DNA from: JAXDMU01 sp963762435
GTDB lineage: Bacteria; Pseudomonadota; Alphaproteobacteria; ATCC43930; CGMCC-115725
Assembly (NCBI GenBank): GCA_963762435.1
Contig: CAVXLN010000009.1
Location: 1 to 64,000 of the forward strand
DNA: 64,000 nucleotides
Direction of reading: 5' to 3'
Below are positions 35,369-43,719 of the stretch, one piece after another. The position numbers and the translations under genes are program-made. Numbering within the stretch: position 1 is the stretch's first letter; each line of letters starts with the position of its first letter. The notes below the pieces were generated by a model. The model was not told the DNA's origin. It made no database searches and saw only the letters and a list, made by a program, of their open reading frames with translations.

Positions 35369-36829
35369 ATGATCAAGGACGTGACGAGCAGCACTTGGGC
35401 GCGGCCTCTGGCCTTCTTCCTGTCGGCCTTGATGGTCGCATTGCCGCCGCTCGCCGCCGAGGCTCAGCAGCCGCCGCCCGCCGCCGCCGACCAGGATCAG
35501 GCCTTCACGCCGGAGCAGCTCGACGCGCTCCTGGCGCCGATCGCGCTTTATCCCGACAATCTCCTGACCCAGACGCTGATGGCGGCGGCATATCCGACCG
35601 AGATCGTCGAGGCGTCGCGCTGGCTCGACCAGCCGGGCAACAAAGCGCTGAGCGGCGACCAGCTCGCCCAGGCGCTGGACGCGCAGAACTGGGATCCGTC
35701 GGTCAAGGCCACCGTGGCCGTGCCGCAAGTGCTGGCGACCATGAACGCCAATCTCGAATGGACCCAGCAGCTGGGCTATGCCTTCGACACGCAGCAGCCC
35801 GATGTGCTGGCGTCCGTGCAGCGGCTGCGCCAGCAGGCGCAGGCGGCAAACCAGCTCCAATCGACGCAGCAGCAGGTCGTCACCGCCGATCAGGGAACGA
35901 TCATCATCCAGCCGGCGCAGCCGAATGTGGTCTATGTGCCGGTCTACAATCCGACCGTGGTCTATGGCACCTGGCTTTATCCGGCCTATCCGCCGGTCTA
36001 TATCCTGCCGCCGCCCGGTTATATCGTCGGTGACGCCTATGCCACCGGCCTCGTCTTCGGCATCGGCATCGCGATCACGGCGTCGCTCTGGGATATTGGC
36101 CGGCCCGACTGGCGCGGCCGGAACGTCAATGTCGATGTCAACCGCTACAACCGGATCAATGTCCGTCGCCCGCCGATCGCTCCCGGCGGCTGGCGCCCGG
36201 GCGGCGGGCGTCCGGCCTTCAATCGCCCGCCGACCGGTCCCGTCGGGCGCCCTGGCGGTCCTCCTCGTCCGGGCGGCCCTGGGGGCGGCGGCAATCGTCC
36301 AGGCATTCCGGCCAGCCCTGGCGGCATCAACCGTCCCGGCGGCCCGTCCGGCGGTCCGGCCCGTCCGGGCGGCCCCGGCGGCGGCGGCGGCAATCGTCCG
36401 GGTATTCCGGCCAGCCCGGGCGGCTTCAACCGTCCCGGCGGCCCGTCCGGCGGTCCGGCGAATGGGCGGCCCAATATCAGCGTGCCGGGCAATCTGGTGA
36501 ACCGCCCGCAGCGGCCGGCCAATCCGCCGCCGGCTCTCGGCACCAACCGGCCGGCCATCCCGGCGCTCGGCAATCGTCCGGGCGGCGGCGCTCCGGCGCC
36601 GAGCCGGCCCGCACGGCCCAGCTTTCAGCCGCCGCGGCAGCCCGGCGGTGCCATCGGCGGCATCAATGAAGGCCATAACGCCAGCGACTTCGCCGCCCGC
36701 GGCAATCAGAGCCGGCAGCAGATGCAGCGCCCGGCACCTGGTGGCGGTCGTCCGAGCGGTGGCGGTGGCCATCCCGGCGGCGGGGGCGGACATCCCAGCG
36801 GTGGCGGCAACGGCAAGGGGAAGCGGTGA
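35369..36829 (+). CDS. DUF3300-domain protein with long Gly/Pro/Arg-rich tail
   Basis: 486 residues. A signal peptide (AFFLSALMVALPPLAAEAQ) leads into a DUF3300 domain (residues ~40-245) with EQLDALLAPIALYPDNLLTQ and LMAAAYPTEIVEASRWL, then VVYVPVYNPTVVYGTW. The remaining ~240 residues are low-complexity, with two near-identical blocks of the form NRPGIPASPGG..NRPGGPSGGPA and a His/Gly/Ser end. DUF3300 proteins are exported and of unknown function. ATG 35369 has AAGGAG eight bases upstream. The stop overlaps the DUF2950 start (TGATG), the standard pairing of these two families. Antisense frames across the tail are composition artefacts. Confidence 0.88.
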   Translation: MIKDVTSSTWARPLAFFLSALMVALPPLAAEAQQPPPAAADQDQAFTPEQLDALLAPIALYPDNLLTQTLMAAAYPTEIVEASRWLDQPGNKALSGDQLAQALDAQNWDPSVKATVAVPQVLATMNANLEWTQQLGYAFDTQQPDVLASVQRLRQQAQAANQLQSTQQQVVTADQGTIIIQPAQPNVVYVPVYNPTVVYGTWLYPAYPPVYILPPPGYIVGDAYATGLVFGIGIAITASLWDIGRPDWRGRNVNVDVNRYNRINVRRPPIAPGGWRPGGGRPAFNRPPTGPVGRPGGPPRPGGPGGGGNRPGIPASPGGINRPGGPSGGPARPGGPGGGGGNRPGIPASPGGFNRPGGPSGGPANGRPNISVPGNLVNRPQRPANPPPALGTNRPAIPALGNRPGGGAPAPSRPARPSFQPPRQPGGAIGGINEGHNASDFAARGNQSRQQMQRPAPGGGRPSGGGGHPGGGGGHPSGGGNGKGKR

Positions 36830-37800
36830 TGAGCATCCGCATGATCGGCACGCTCGGCAGTGCAGCACTCCTGGCCTTGATGCTGGCGGCGTCCGGCGCC
36901 TCGGCCTTTGCCCAGGCGGCACCCCATCATCATCCGCATCCGCCGCAACAGCTGTTCGACTCGCCCGATGCCGCGGTGGACGCCTTCGTGGCCGCGGTCA
37001 AGACCAACGACCCCAAATCGATCTTCGCAGTGCTCGGCCCCGGCAGCGGCAAGCTCATCAATTCGGGCGATCCCGTGCTCGACCAGCAGGCACGCCAGCG
37101 CTTCCTGGACGCCTATGCGGCCAAGCATGCGCTGGTCGCCGAGGATGACAGCACCACGATCCTCCAGGTCGGCCCGGACAGTTGGCCGACGCCGATCCCG
37201 CTCGTGAAAACCACGGGCGGCTGGCGCTTCGATGCGCCCTCCGGCGCCCAGCAGATCCTCAATCGCCGCATCGGCCGTGACGAGATCGCGGCAATCCGCG
37301 GCTGCCTCGTCTATGTCGATGCGCAGCTGGATTATTTCGACCGGGCGAAGCGCGGCCGCGGGACTGGCTTCTATGCCCAGCGGCTGGTCAGCACGGAAGG
37401 CCATTATGATGGGCTCTATTGGCCGGTCGCCGAGGGCGAGGTGCAGAGCCCGCTCGGCCCGCTCGTCCAGCAAGCCGAAAGCGAAGGCTATCCGAGCGAT
37501 CTGGTGAAAGGGCGGCGCACGCCCTATCAGGGCTACTACTATCACATCCTGACAGCCCAAGGGCCCAACGCCGATGGCGGCGCCAAGAGCTACATCGTGG
37601 GCGGCAAGATGACGGCGGGATTTGCGCTCGTCGCCTGGCCCGCGCGCTACGGCGCCTCAGGTGTCCAGACCTTCATCGTCGACCAGGACGGCGTCGTCTA
37701 TCAGAAGGATCTGGGGCCGGACACGGCAAGGGCAGCCGCCGCGATCACGCGCTTCGATCCCGATCCAAGCTGGCTGCAGGTGAGCCTGAGTAACAACTGA
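36829..37800 (+). CDS. DUF2950-domain exported protein
   Basis: 323 residues with signal peptide (LLALMLAASGASAFAQA) and a His/Pro-rich start of the mature chain. Family features: FDSPDAAVDAFVAAVKTNDP near the N-terminus, GWRFDAPSGAQQILNRRIGRDE in the centre, and YYYHILTAQGPNADGGAKSY plus GFALVAWPARYGASGVQTF toward the end. DUF2950 and DUF3300 genes travel together, and both products are predicted periplasmic; the job of the pair is unknown. The start codon overlaps the preceding stop, so translation is coupled. A very long perfect hairpin begins in its stop codon. Confidence 0.9.
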   Translation: MSIRMIGTLGSAALLALMLAASGASAFAQAAPHHHPHPPQQLFDSPDAAVDAFVAAVKTNDPKSIFAVLGPGSGKLINSGDPVLDQQARQRFLDAYAAKHALVAEDDSTTILQVGPDSWPTPIPLVKTTGGWRFDAPSGAQQILNRRIGRDEIAAIRGCLVYVDAQLDYFDRAKRGRGTGFYAQRLVSTEGHYDGLYWPVAEGEVQSPLGPLVQQAESEGYPSDLVKGRRTPYQGYYYHILTAQGPNADGGAKSYIVGGKMTAGFALVAWPARYGASGVQTFIVDQDGVVYQKDLGPDTARAAAAITRFDPDPSWLQVSLSNN

Positions 37801-37839
37801 TAACACTCGCCGGAAGTCTTGACTTCCGGCGAGTGTTAT
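37800..37839. terminator. Nineteen-bp perfect hairpin after the DUF2950 gene
   Basis: ATAACACTCGCCGGAAGTC, loop TT, then its exact complement through 37839. It starts in the last base of the stop codon. There is no following T run, so termination would be unusual; mRNA stabilisation or a mobile palindrome are alternatives. Confidence 0.6.
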
Positions 37840-37919
37840 CGCGAGCGACGGCGAGTGCTGAGCCGTATGGCGCGAAGCCTCAGGGTCGCGGAGGCGACCC
37901 GCGCGGCGCCTGAGCGACT

Positions 37920-37951
37920 GCCTGAATTTCGGACGAGTCCGAAATTCAGGC
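37920..37951. repeat. Fifteen-bp perfect inverted repeat
   Basis: GCCTGAATTTCGGAC, loop GA, then its exact complement. It lies 15 bases beyond the stop of the leftward LysE gene. A third hairpin (GGGTCGC/GCGACCC) sits between it and the 37800 hairpin. The role may be transcript ending for the LysE gene. Confidence 0.6.
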
Positions 37952-37965
37952 GATTGGTCTAAGAC

Positions 37966-38580
37966 TCAGCGCGCCGCGATGGCGACGGCGGCGCCGGCGA
38001 TCACCGCCGCCGTGCCCTGGTTGATCCGCCGCTGTGCCCGTTCGGAGCGGAACACACGCCGCGTCCGGTCGGCGAGCAGCGCCCAGAGCGCCAGGATCGG
38101 GCCGCAGACCAGCACCATGGTGCCGGCGAGCTCGGCATACGCCGTAAGGTCGATCGTCCGGATATCGACCACCAGCGGCATGACCGACAGGAAGAACACG
38201 ATCGGCTTCGGGTTGCCCAGCGTCAGCGACAGGCTTGAGAGAAAGGTGCGCAAAGCGTTCTCGCGCATCGTCTCGGGCTCAACATCGAGCCGGCTGACCG
38301 GTGCCCGCCAGATCTTCCAGGCCATCCAGCAGAGATAGGCGGCACCGGCATAGCGCAGGAGCTGAAAGGCGGTCTCGAAACTCTGCGCCACGAAGGCGAG
38401 GCCGGAGACCGCGAGCGTCATCAGCACGATGTCGCCCAGCACGAAGCCCGCGATGAACCAGGGCAGGCCGTGAAGGCCGCGGCCGAGTGCACGGGCCACG
38501 ACCAGGGCCACGCCCGGACCGGGCGACGCCACGGCAACGGCATAGATAGCGGCGAAGACCAGCAATCCCGACAGGCTCAT
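37966..38580 (-). CDS. LysE-family amino-acid exporter (RhtB type)
   Basis: 204 residues, six predicted membrane helices. The N-terminal motif AVASPGPGVALVVARALGRG is characteristic of LysE/RhtB exporters, and LTLGNPKPIVFFLSVMPLVV is the second conserved block. Members export amino acids or derivatives such as homoserine lactone, threonine or lysine; the substrate here is undetermined. The start is ATG 38580 with GGAGAG upstream; codons further upstream lack signal. It is followed by an inverted-repeat cluster and preceded on the same strand by the DUF72 gene with a 51-base gap. Confidence 0.92.
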   Translation of the reverse strand: MSLSGLLVFAAIYAVAVASPGPGVALVVARALGRGLHGLPWFIAGFVLGDIVLMTLAVSGLAFVAQSFETAFQLLRYAGAAYLCWMAWKIWRAPVSRLDVEPETMRENALRTFLSSLSLTLGNPKPIVFFLSVMPLVVDIRTIDLTAYAELAGTMVLVCGPILALWALLADRTRRVFRSERAQRRINQGTAAVIAGAAVAIAAR

Positions 38581-38631
38581 GAGTACTCTCCAGCGAGGAA
38601 CGGCATGCCGATCTATAACAAAAGCCGGCAA

Positions 38632-39435
38632 TCACCCGAGCCGTTCGATGATCGCCTTCGCGGCCGCCGGATTGCGCTCCTTGAAGCCGCTGATGACATA
38701 GAGGAACACGTCGCGGGCTACCGCTTTGGCCGGCTCGCCGGCGGTTTCGAGCCCGTGCGGCACCGTGCCGGAGGCCAGCGACTTGGCGCGCGCCGCCCAG
38801 GTATCGAGGGTCTTCGAAGCATAGCCGAGCTCTTCCCCTTCGCTGGTGCCCATGATGCGCGCATAGACGAAGGGTGCGGTGATGTCGGCGATCTGCGGAA
38901 ACTCCGAATCGGCGGCGAGGATGATGGCGACGCCATACTGCCGGGCCATCGCCACGAATTCAGGATGCTTGAAGCTGTCATGCCGGACCTCGACCGCATG
39001 CATCAGCTTCCGCCCCTCATGGCGTGCCGGCAGCAGCTTGAGGAACGCCTCGAAATCCGCGGGATCGAACTTCTTGGTCGCCATGAACTGCCAATTGATC
39101 GGGCCGAGCTTGTCCTTGAGCTCGGTGATGCCGCTGGCGATGAAACGCTCGACCGATTGGGCGCCCTCGGCCAGCACACGGCGATTGGTGGCGAAGCGCG
39201 GGCCCTTCAGCGCGAAGACGAAACCGTCGGGCGTCTCGTCATGCCATTTGGCGAAGCTCTCGGGCTTCTGCGAGCCGTAATAGGTGCCGTTGATCTCGAT
39301 CGAGGTGAGCTGCCGGCTGGCATATTCGAGCTCGCGCTTCTGGGTGAGATCGGCGGGATAGAAGCTGCCGCGCCAGGGCTCGTAGGTCCAGCCGCCGATG
39401 CCGACGCGGATCCGGGGCTTGTGCTGTTCGGTCAT
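38632..39435 (-). CDS. DUF72-domain protein
   Basis: 267 residues matching the YecE/DUF72 TIM-barrel family: VGIGGWTYEPWRGSFYP at the start, LTSIEINGTYYGSQKPESF, FALKGPRFATNRRVL, and HAVEVRHDSFKHPEF in the barrel. The end VFLYVISGFKERNP replaces the more common YxYFNND segment. The biochemical role is unknown. ATG 39435 has AAGGAG eight bases upstream. The deformylase-like gene ends 12 bases before it on the same strand, so both are likely in one transcript with LysE downstream. Confidence 0.9.
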   Translation of the reverse strand: MTEQHKPRIRVGIGGWTYEPWRGSFYPADLTQKRELEYASRQLTSIEINGTYYGSQKPESFAKWHDETPDGFVFALKGPRFATNRRVLAEGAQSVERFIASGITELKDKLGPINWQFMATKKFDPADFEAFLKLLPARHEGRKLMHAVEVRHDSFKHPEFVAMARQYGVAIILAADSEFPQIADITAPFVYARIMGTSEGEELGYASKTLDTWAARAKSLASGTVPHGLETAGEPAKAVARDVFLYVISGFKERNPAAAKAIIERLG

Positions 39436-39447
39436 GAGGCTTTCTCC

Positions 39448-39946
39448 TTATGGCGTGCGCAGCACTTTGCCGTAGCGCTTGACCAGCCGGTCCCGCTTGA
39501 GGCGCGACAGGCGATAGATCCAGAACAGGCCGTCGAGCTGGTCGATCTCATGCTGCAGGCAGATGGCGAGCAAGCCCCGAGCCTCCTCGATCCGTTCGGT
39601 CCCGTCGAGAGTTCTGATAGCGCACTTCGACCGACGCCGCGCGCTCGACCGTCTCGACGGCACCAGGCATCGACACGCTGCCTTCCTCACCCAAGACCTT
39701 GCCGGCCGAGGCCCGGACGATCGCCGGATTGACGTAGAAGCGCGCCGCGTCGCCAACGAGCTCGATCGCGACCAGCCGCTGCATGACCCCGATATGGGGC
39801 GCCGTGATGCCGATGCCGGGTGCCGCGCGCATCGTCTCGAGCAGATCCTGGGCCAGCGTCTCGAGCGCCGCATCGAACGCGGTCACAGGTGCGGCCGGCT
39901 GCCTGAGACGCGGATCGGGATATTCCAGGATCGTCCTTATGGCCAC
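39448..39946 (-). CDS. Peptide-deformylase-like protein lacking metal ligands, with a one-base frameshift
   Basis: GTG 39946 (VAIRTILEYPDPRL) follows GGGGGGAG. PDF motif 1 reads GIGITAPHIG (His for the usual Gln), motif 2 reads EEGSVSMPG (Ser replaces the metal-ligand Cys), and motif 3 reads QHEIDQLDG (Gln replaces the second His; Glu kept). Two of three metal ligands are therefore missing. One extra T near 39613-39617 shifts frame between VEVRYQN and LDGTERIEEARGLLA; correcting it gives 165 residues ending YGKVLRTP. The intact downstream sequence argues for a sequencing error or very recent mutation. Similar noncanonical homologues exist in alphaproteobacteria from memory; activity as a deformylase is doubtful. 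Confidence 0.8.
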
Positions 39947-39984
39947 GCCGTCTCCCCCCGCATAGGCTTGGGCGCCAGTTAGCC

Positions 39985-40809
39985 ATGGAGATGCCGAAAG
40001 TGACAACGCCCGCAAAACCCGTCCTCCTGACCGGCGCCTCGGGCGCGCTGGGCCGCCTGCTCACCGCTTCACTCGCCGCCAAAGGCTGGACGCTCAGGCT
40101 CGCCGACCGCGCCCCGTTTCCGGACTTGGTGCCGGATGGGGCAAGCTTCACCCCGGCCGATCTCGAGGATGGTCCGGCCATGCTCCGCCTCGCGGAGGGC
40201 TGCAGCACGATCCTCCATTTCGGCGGCATCTCGACCGAGCAACCCTTCGAGACGGTGCTCGGCGCCAATCTGCGCGGCCTCCATCACATCTATGAAGCGG
40301 CCCGGCATGCTGGTGCCCGCGTGATCTTCGCCTCGTCGAACCACACGGTCGGGTTCCACACCCGCGACGCGGTGCTCGACGATGATTGCGCCTTCCGGCC
40401 CGACGGCTATTACGGCCTCTCCAAGGCCTATGGCGAGCTGATGGGCCGGCTCTATTGGGACAAGCATGGCGTCGAGAGCGTGTTCCTGCGCATCGGCTCC
40501 TGCTTTCCCGAACCGCACGATGCCCGCATGCTCGCGACCTGGCTGTCGCCCGGCGATCTCCTCCGCCTGGTCGAGCGCGCGACGCTGGCCGAGACGACCG
40601 GTCCCGAAGGCTGCCTCGTCATCTGGGGTGCCTCGCGGAACAGCCGCATGCGCTGGTGGCGCCGCGACGGCCGTACCGTCATCGGCTGGACGCCCGAGGA
40701 CAGCGCCGATGCGTACATCACGGCACTCGACGGCAAGATCACGGACGATCCGGTCATCGAGCGGCATCAGGGCGGCGCCTTCTGCGCCATCGACTATTCG
40801 CGGCGATGA
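39985..40809 (+). CDS. Uronate dehydrogenase-like short-chain NAD-dependent oxidoreductase
   Basis: 274 residues of the extended SDR family. TGASGALGRLLTASL is the NAD-binding glycine motif, LHFGGISTEQPFETVLGANL and VIFASSNHTVGFHTRDAV closely follow Agrobacterium uronate dehydrogenase, and YYGLSKAYGE has the catalytic Tyr-xxx-Lys. RIGSCFPEPHDARMLATWLS is another shared block. The enzyme would oxidise galacturonate or glucuronate to the aldarolactone, first step of oxidative uronate breakdown. No other gene of that pathway is adjacent. The start is ATG 39985, with ATG 39991 possible. It is divergent from the deformylase-like gene. Confidence 0.85.
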   Translation: MEMPKVTTPAKPVLLTGASGALGRLLTASLAAKGWTLRLADRAPFPDLVPDGASFTPADLEDGPAMLRLAEGCSTILHFGGISTEQPFETVLGANLRGLHHIYEAARHAGARVIFASSNHTVGFHTRDAVLDDDCAFRPDGYYGLSKAYGELMGRLYWDKHGVESVFLRIGSCFPEPHDARMLATWLSPGDLLRLVERATLAETTGPEGCLVIWGASRNSRMRWWRRDGRTVIGWTPEDSADAYITALDGKITDDPVIERHQGGAFCAIDYSRR

Positions 40810-40813
40810 CGCG

Positions 40814-41194
40814 TCAGCTGCCCGGGTTGGCCGCACCGTTCCGCTGGCGGAACGCGCCGACCATGTCGTCGGCGCGGGCGAGGGCAGGGTCGCGCCCGAG
40901 GGCGGCGCAGGCGACGGGCGCCGAGCGGTCGGCCAGATCCTCGATCGCTTCCATGTCGCCATGGGCGAGGGCAGCCTGAGCGCGATTCTTCTCTTGCTCG
41001 GTCTCAGCGGGGACCGCGGCGAGGGCGGCGCCTCGGAGATCAGCCGCCCAGCCATCGTCGCGCAGACCGCAGAGTGGGGCAGTGGCGGCGAGTCCGCCCA
41101 GCTGCGCCACCTCGGCCAGCTCGGACTCGGTCTGCTCGGCCGCCGCCGTGGGCAGTGCCGCTGCCAGCAGCAGCATCAAGATCGGAAAGCGCAT
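40814..41194 (-). CDS. Small exported Ala-rich hypothetical protein
   Basis: 126 residues from ATG 41194 (MRFPILMLLLAAALPTAAA), a clear signal peptide preceded by GAGAGGA. The mature part is acidic and helical with three Cys (APLCGLRDDGWAADLRGAAL; APVACAALGRDPALARADD). I do not recognise a family. It overlaps nothing and ends four bases after the uronate dehydrogenase stop on the opposite strand. Its promoter region is shared with the rightward NHL-repeat gene. The likely location is the periplasm; the function is unknown. Confidence 0.7.
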   Translation of the reverse strand: MRFPILMLLLAAALPTAAAEQTESELAEVAQLGGLAATAPLCGLRDDGWAADLRGAALAAVPAETEQEKNRAQAALAHGDMEAIEDLADRSAPVACAALGRDPALARADDMVGAFRQRNGAANPGS

Positions 41195-41300
41195 GGTCCT
41201 CTCGCTGGATATGTAACGCGAGCGTGTCACCCCTGCAGCCGGGGCGGGATCCGTTCATGGCCCGCTTTGCTAAGCTCGGTCAATAACATAGCAGGGGACA

Positions 41301-42407
41301 ATGACGATGCGCAGGGCAGGACGGAACCTCACTCGGTTGCTGGCGCTCTTGCTCGGCCTCGTGCCGCTCGGGGCATTCGCTGAAACCGCGCCGGAAATCC
41401 CGTTCAATTCGGTCCCCGATCCGCTCAAGCTGCCGAAGGACCTCTATTTCGGCGAGGTGTCTGGTGTCGCGGTCAATTCCAAAGGCCATGTCTTCGCCTT
41501 CTCGCGCGGCAGCACGACGGGACCGGCCTATGCGGCAGCGGCGGCCCAGCTGCTCGAGTTCGGGCCGGACGGCAAGTTCATCCGCGAGATCGGCCATAAT
41601 CTCTATGCCTGGTCCTTCGCGCACGCCGTCAAGGTCGATCGCGACGACAATATCTGGGTCACCGACAAGGGCTCGGACATGGTGGTCAAGTTCGATTCCC
41701 AGGGCCGTGTCGCCATGGTGTTCGGCCGCAAGCAGGAGGCGTCCGACGAGGATACCGGGCCCTTGAAGCATCCGAAACCGCCGCTGGCGCCGGTCGACGG
41801 CCTGTTCCGCCAGGTCACGGACATCACCTGGGACAAGGCGGGCAACGGCTATATCAGCGACGGCTACATCAATGCGCGCGTCGCCAAGGTCAGCAAGGAG
41901 GGCGAGTGGCTGGGCTCCTTCGGCGAGCCGGGCACCGGGCCGGGCCAGCTGATGACGCCGCACAGCATCGCGATCGACAATGACGACCATATCTATGTCG
42001 CCGATCGCGGCAATCGCCGCATCCAGGTGTTCGACACCAGCGGCAAGGTGCTGCGCCAGATCACGATCGACGTGCCCTATCCGCCCGATGCCAAGCCGGC
42101 GATCGGCAACAAGCCCAACCTGCCTTATCCCGACGGTACGCCGCAGACCATGGCGCCGGGGGCGCCCTGGACCGTTTGCATCACGCCCGGCCCGCATCAG
42201 GTGCTTTATGCATCCGACGCCTTTCCCGGCCGTATCTACAAGCTGTCGCTCGACGGCAAGGTGCTGGGCGTCCTGGGCCGAGCCGGCAAGATGCCGAAGC
42301 AGTTCGGCTGGATCCACGAGATCGCCTGCCCGTCAGAGAACGAGCTCTATGTCGCCGAGCTCCTGAACTGGCGTGTGCAGAAACTGATCCTGCATCAGCA
42401 GAAGTGA
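41301..42407 (+). CDS. NHL-repeat beta-propeller protein, peptidyl-alpha-hydroxyglycine lyase-like
   Basis: 368 residues with signal peptide (LLALLLGLVPLGAFA). Repeats of NHL type are obvious: SGVAVNSKGHVFAFSRGS, AVKVDRDDNIWVTDKGSDMVVKFDS, and HSIAIDNDDHIYVADRGNRRIQVFD. The number and spacing suggest a six-bladed propeller. Bacterial homologues are often annotated as peptidyl-alpha-hydroxyglycine amidating-lyase-like, but the catalytic role is unproven. It is predicted periplasmic or secreted. The glycosyltransferase operon starts 40 bases after its stop, so it may be co-transcribed with surface-glycan genes. Confidence 0.85.
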   Translation: MTMRRAGRNLTRLLALLLGLVPLGAFAETAPEIPFNSVPDPLKLPKDLYFGEVSGVAVNSKGHVFAFSRGSTTGPAYAAAAAQLLEFGPDGKFIREIGHNLYAWSFAHAVKVDRDDNIWVTDKGSDMVVKFDSQGRVAMVFGRKQEASDEDTGPLKHPKPPLAPVDGLFRQVTDITWDKAGNGYISDGYINARVAKVSKEGEWLGSFGEPGTGPGQLMTPHSIAIDNDDHIYVADRGNRRIQVFDTSGKVLRQITIDVPYPPDAKPAIGNKPNLPYPDGTPQTMAPGAPWTVCITPGPHQVLYASDAFPGRIYKLSLDGKVLGVLGRAGKMPKQFGWIHEIACPSENELYVAELLNWRVQKLILHQQK

Positions 42408-42447
42408 CGCTCGACCTGAAGCGGGGATTTGGCTAGAAGGTGGTCCG

Positions 42448-43719
42448 ATGATCACCTTTTTCTCCTCGGCCAAGCCGTTTCGAGGACAGGCGGCGATACA
42501 GCAGCGCAATGGTATCGGCAGCTGGCTGCGCCTCTATCCCGATGCCGAGATCATGCTGTTCGGCCGCGACGAGGGCGTCGCCGAGATCTGCGCCGAGCTC
42601 GGGCTTATCCATGTGCCCGATGTCGAATGTACCGAGTTCGGCACGCCGCTTCTGAGCCATATGTACGCCCATGCCCAGGCGGCTGGGTGCCATCCGATCC
42701 TGTGCTCGGTCAATGCCGACATCATCCTGCTCGAGGATTTCCGCGCGGGTGTTGAGCGCGTCGCCCGCTTGGGATCGCCCTTCGTGATGACCGGCCGGCG
42801 CACGAATCTCGATTTCGACGAGCCGCTCGATTTCGCCGGCGATTGGCGCCGGACGGTGAGCGACGCCACAGCGGCACGCGGCACGCCGGGCCATCCGCTC
42901 TGCCTCGATTATTTCGTGTTCCGGCGCGGCTCGATTCCGTCCATGCCGCCCTTCGCCATCGGCCGTCCGGCCTGGGACAATTGGCTGCTGATGGATGTGC
43001 GCCGTCGCCGGGTCGATCTCATCGATGCCAGTGAAGCGATCGCGCCGATCCATCAGAATCACGGCTATGGCCATGTGCCGAAGGCGACCGGCCAAGGCTG
43101 GGAAGGGCCGGAGGCGGATCGCAACCGGAACCTCGCCGCCGCGGACGCGCCGGGTTTCCAGCCGCGCCTGCACACCATCTTCTCGGGGAACAAGCTCCTG
43201 ACCGCCTCGGGCGTGCGCCCGGCGCTCACGCGGCAGCATCTGGGCTGGAAGCTTTATGCCTGGGCCGAATACCATAATATCAACCAGCGGGCGCTGGCGT
43301 TCTATCACCATCTGAAGGGGGGGCTCTATCGGCTGCGCCGCAACCCGCTGAATGCTGTGAAGCGCCTAGCGCCGTCGCTCGTCCAAAGCTTCGCAAAGAC
43401 CCGGATCGGCAGTGCGCTTCGGCTCTTCCGTCATGTCCATCAGGTGGGCGGCCTCAGCGGCGTGCTCAATTTCTACCGGCTGCTGCGCGGGCATCCCGAG
43501 CCCGGCCTGATCCCGGTCGGCGACGCCTTGCAGCGCCATGGCATGGTCGATGCGGCGCGCGTGATCTGGACCCGCTGGCTGGCTTTGGAACCGGCCAATC
43601 AGGCGATCCGGGAGCGGTTGCTGCGCCTGCATATCGAGCAGGGCGAGCTTGCGGCAGCCTCGGCGATGGCGCCGCAGGCGAGCTATCCAGAGGCCGAGCC
43701 GCTGCGAGCCCATCTATGA
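42448..43719 (+). CDS. Putative glycosyltransferase-like protein
   Basis: 423 residues. The first ~230 look like a GT-A-fold sugar transferase: ITFFSSAKPFRGQAAIQQRN at the start, EIMLFGRDEGVAEICAELGL, and CSVNADIILLEDFRAGV where a nucleotide-sugar metal site would lie. The C-terminal part is basic, helical and may contact membranes or a TPR-like partner (VIWTRWLALEPANQAIRERL). The family is only loosely recognised. Its stop overlaps the start of the next glycosyltransferase gene (ATGA), marking a three-gene operon for surface glycan assembly. Confidence 0.65.
   Translation: MITFFSSAKPFRGQAAIQQRNGIGSWLRLYPDAEIMLFGRDEGVAEICAELGLIHVPDVECTEFGTPLLSHMYAHAQAAGCHPILCSVNADIILLEDFRAGVERVARLGSPFVMTGRRTNLDFDEPLDFAGDWRRTVSDATAARGTPGHPLCLDYFVFRRGSIPSMPPFAIGRPAWDNWLLMDVRRRRVDLIDASEAIAPIHQNHGYGHVPKATGQGWEGPEADRNRNLAAADAPGFQPRLHTIFSGNKLLTASGVRPALTRQHLGWKLYAWAEYHNINQRALAFYHHLKGGLYRLRRNPLNAVKRLAPSLVQSFAKTRIGSALRLFRHVHQVGGLSGVLNFYRLLRGHPEPGLIPVGDALQRHGMVDAARVIWTRWLALEPANQAIRERLLRLHIEQGELAAASAMAPQASYPEAEPLRAHL

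Noticed and set aside
36190..36620. Regular short repeats in the DUF3300 gene that could suggest a CRISPR-like array
   Set aside because: The repeats follow codon periodicity and encode NRPGIP/GGPSGGP segments. There are no unique spacers and no cas genes.
35288..36922. A 544-codon open frame antisense to the DUF3300 gene
   Set aside because: Arg/Ala-rich mirror of the Gly/Pro-rich sense tail, without a signal or domain. The sense protein is a recognised family.
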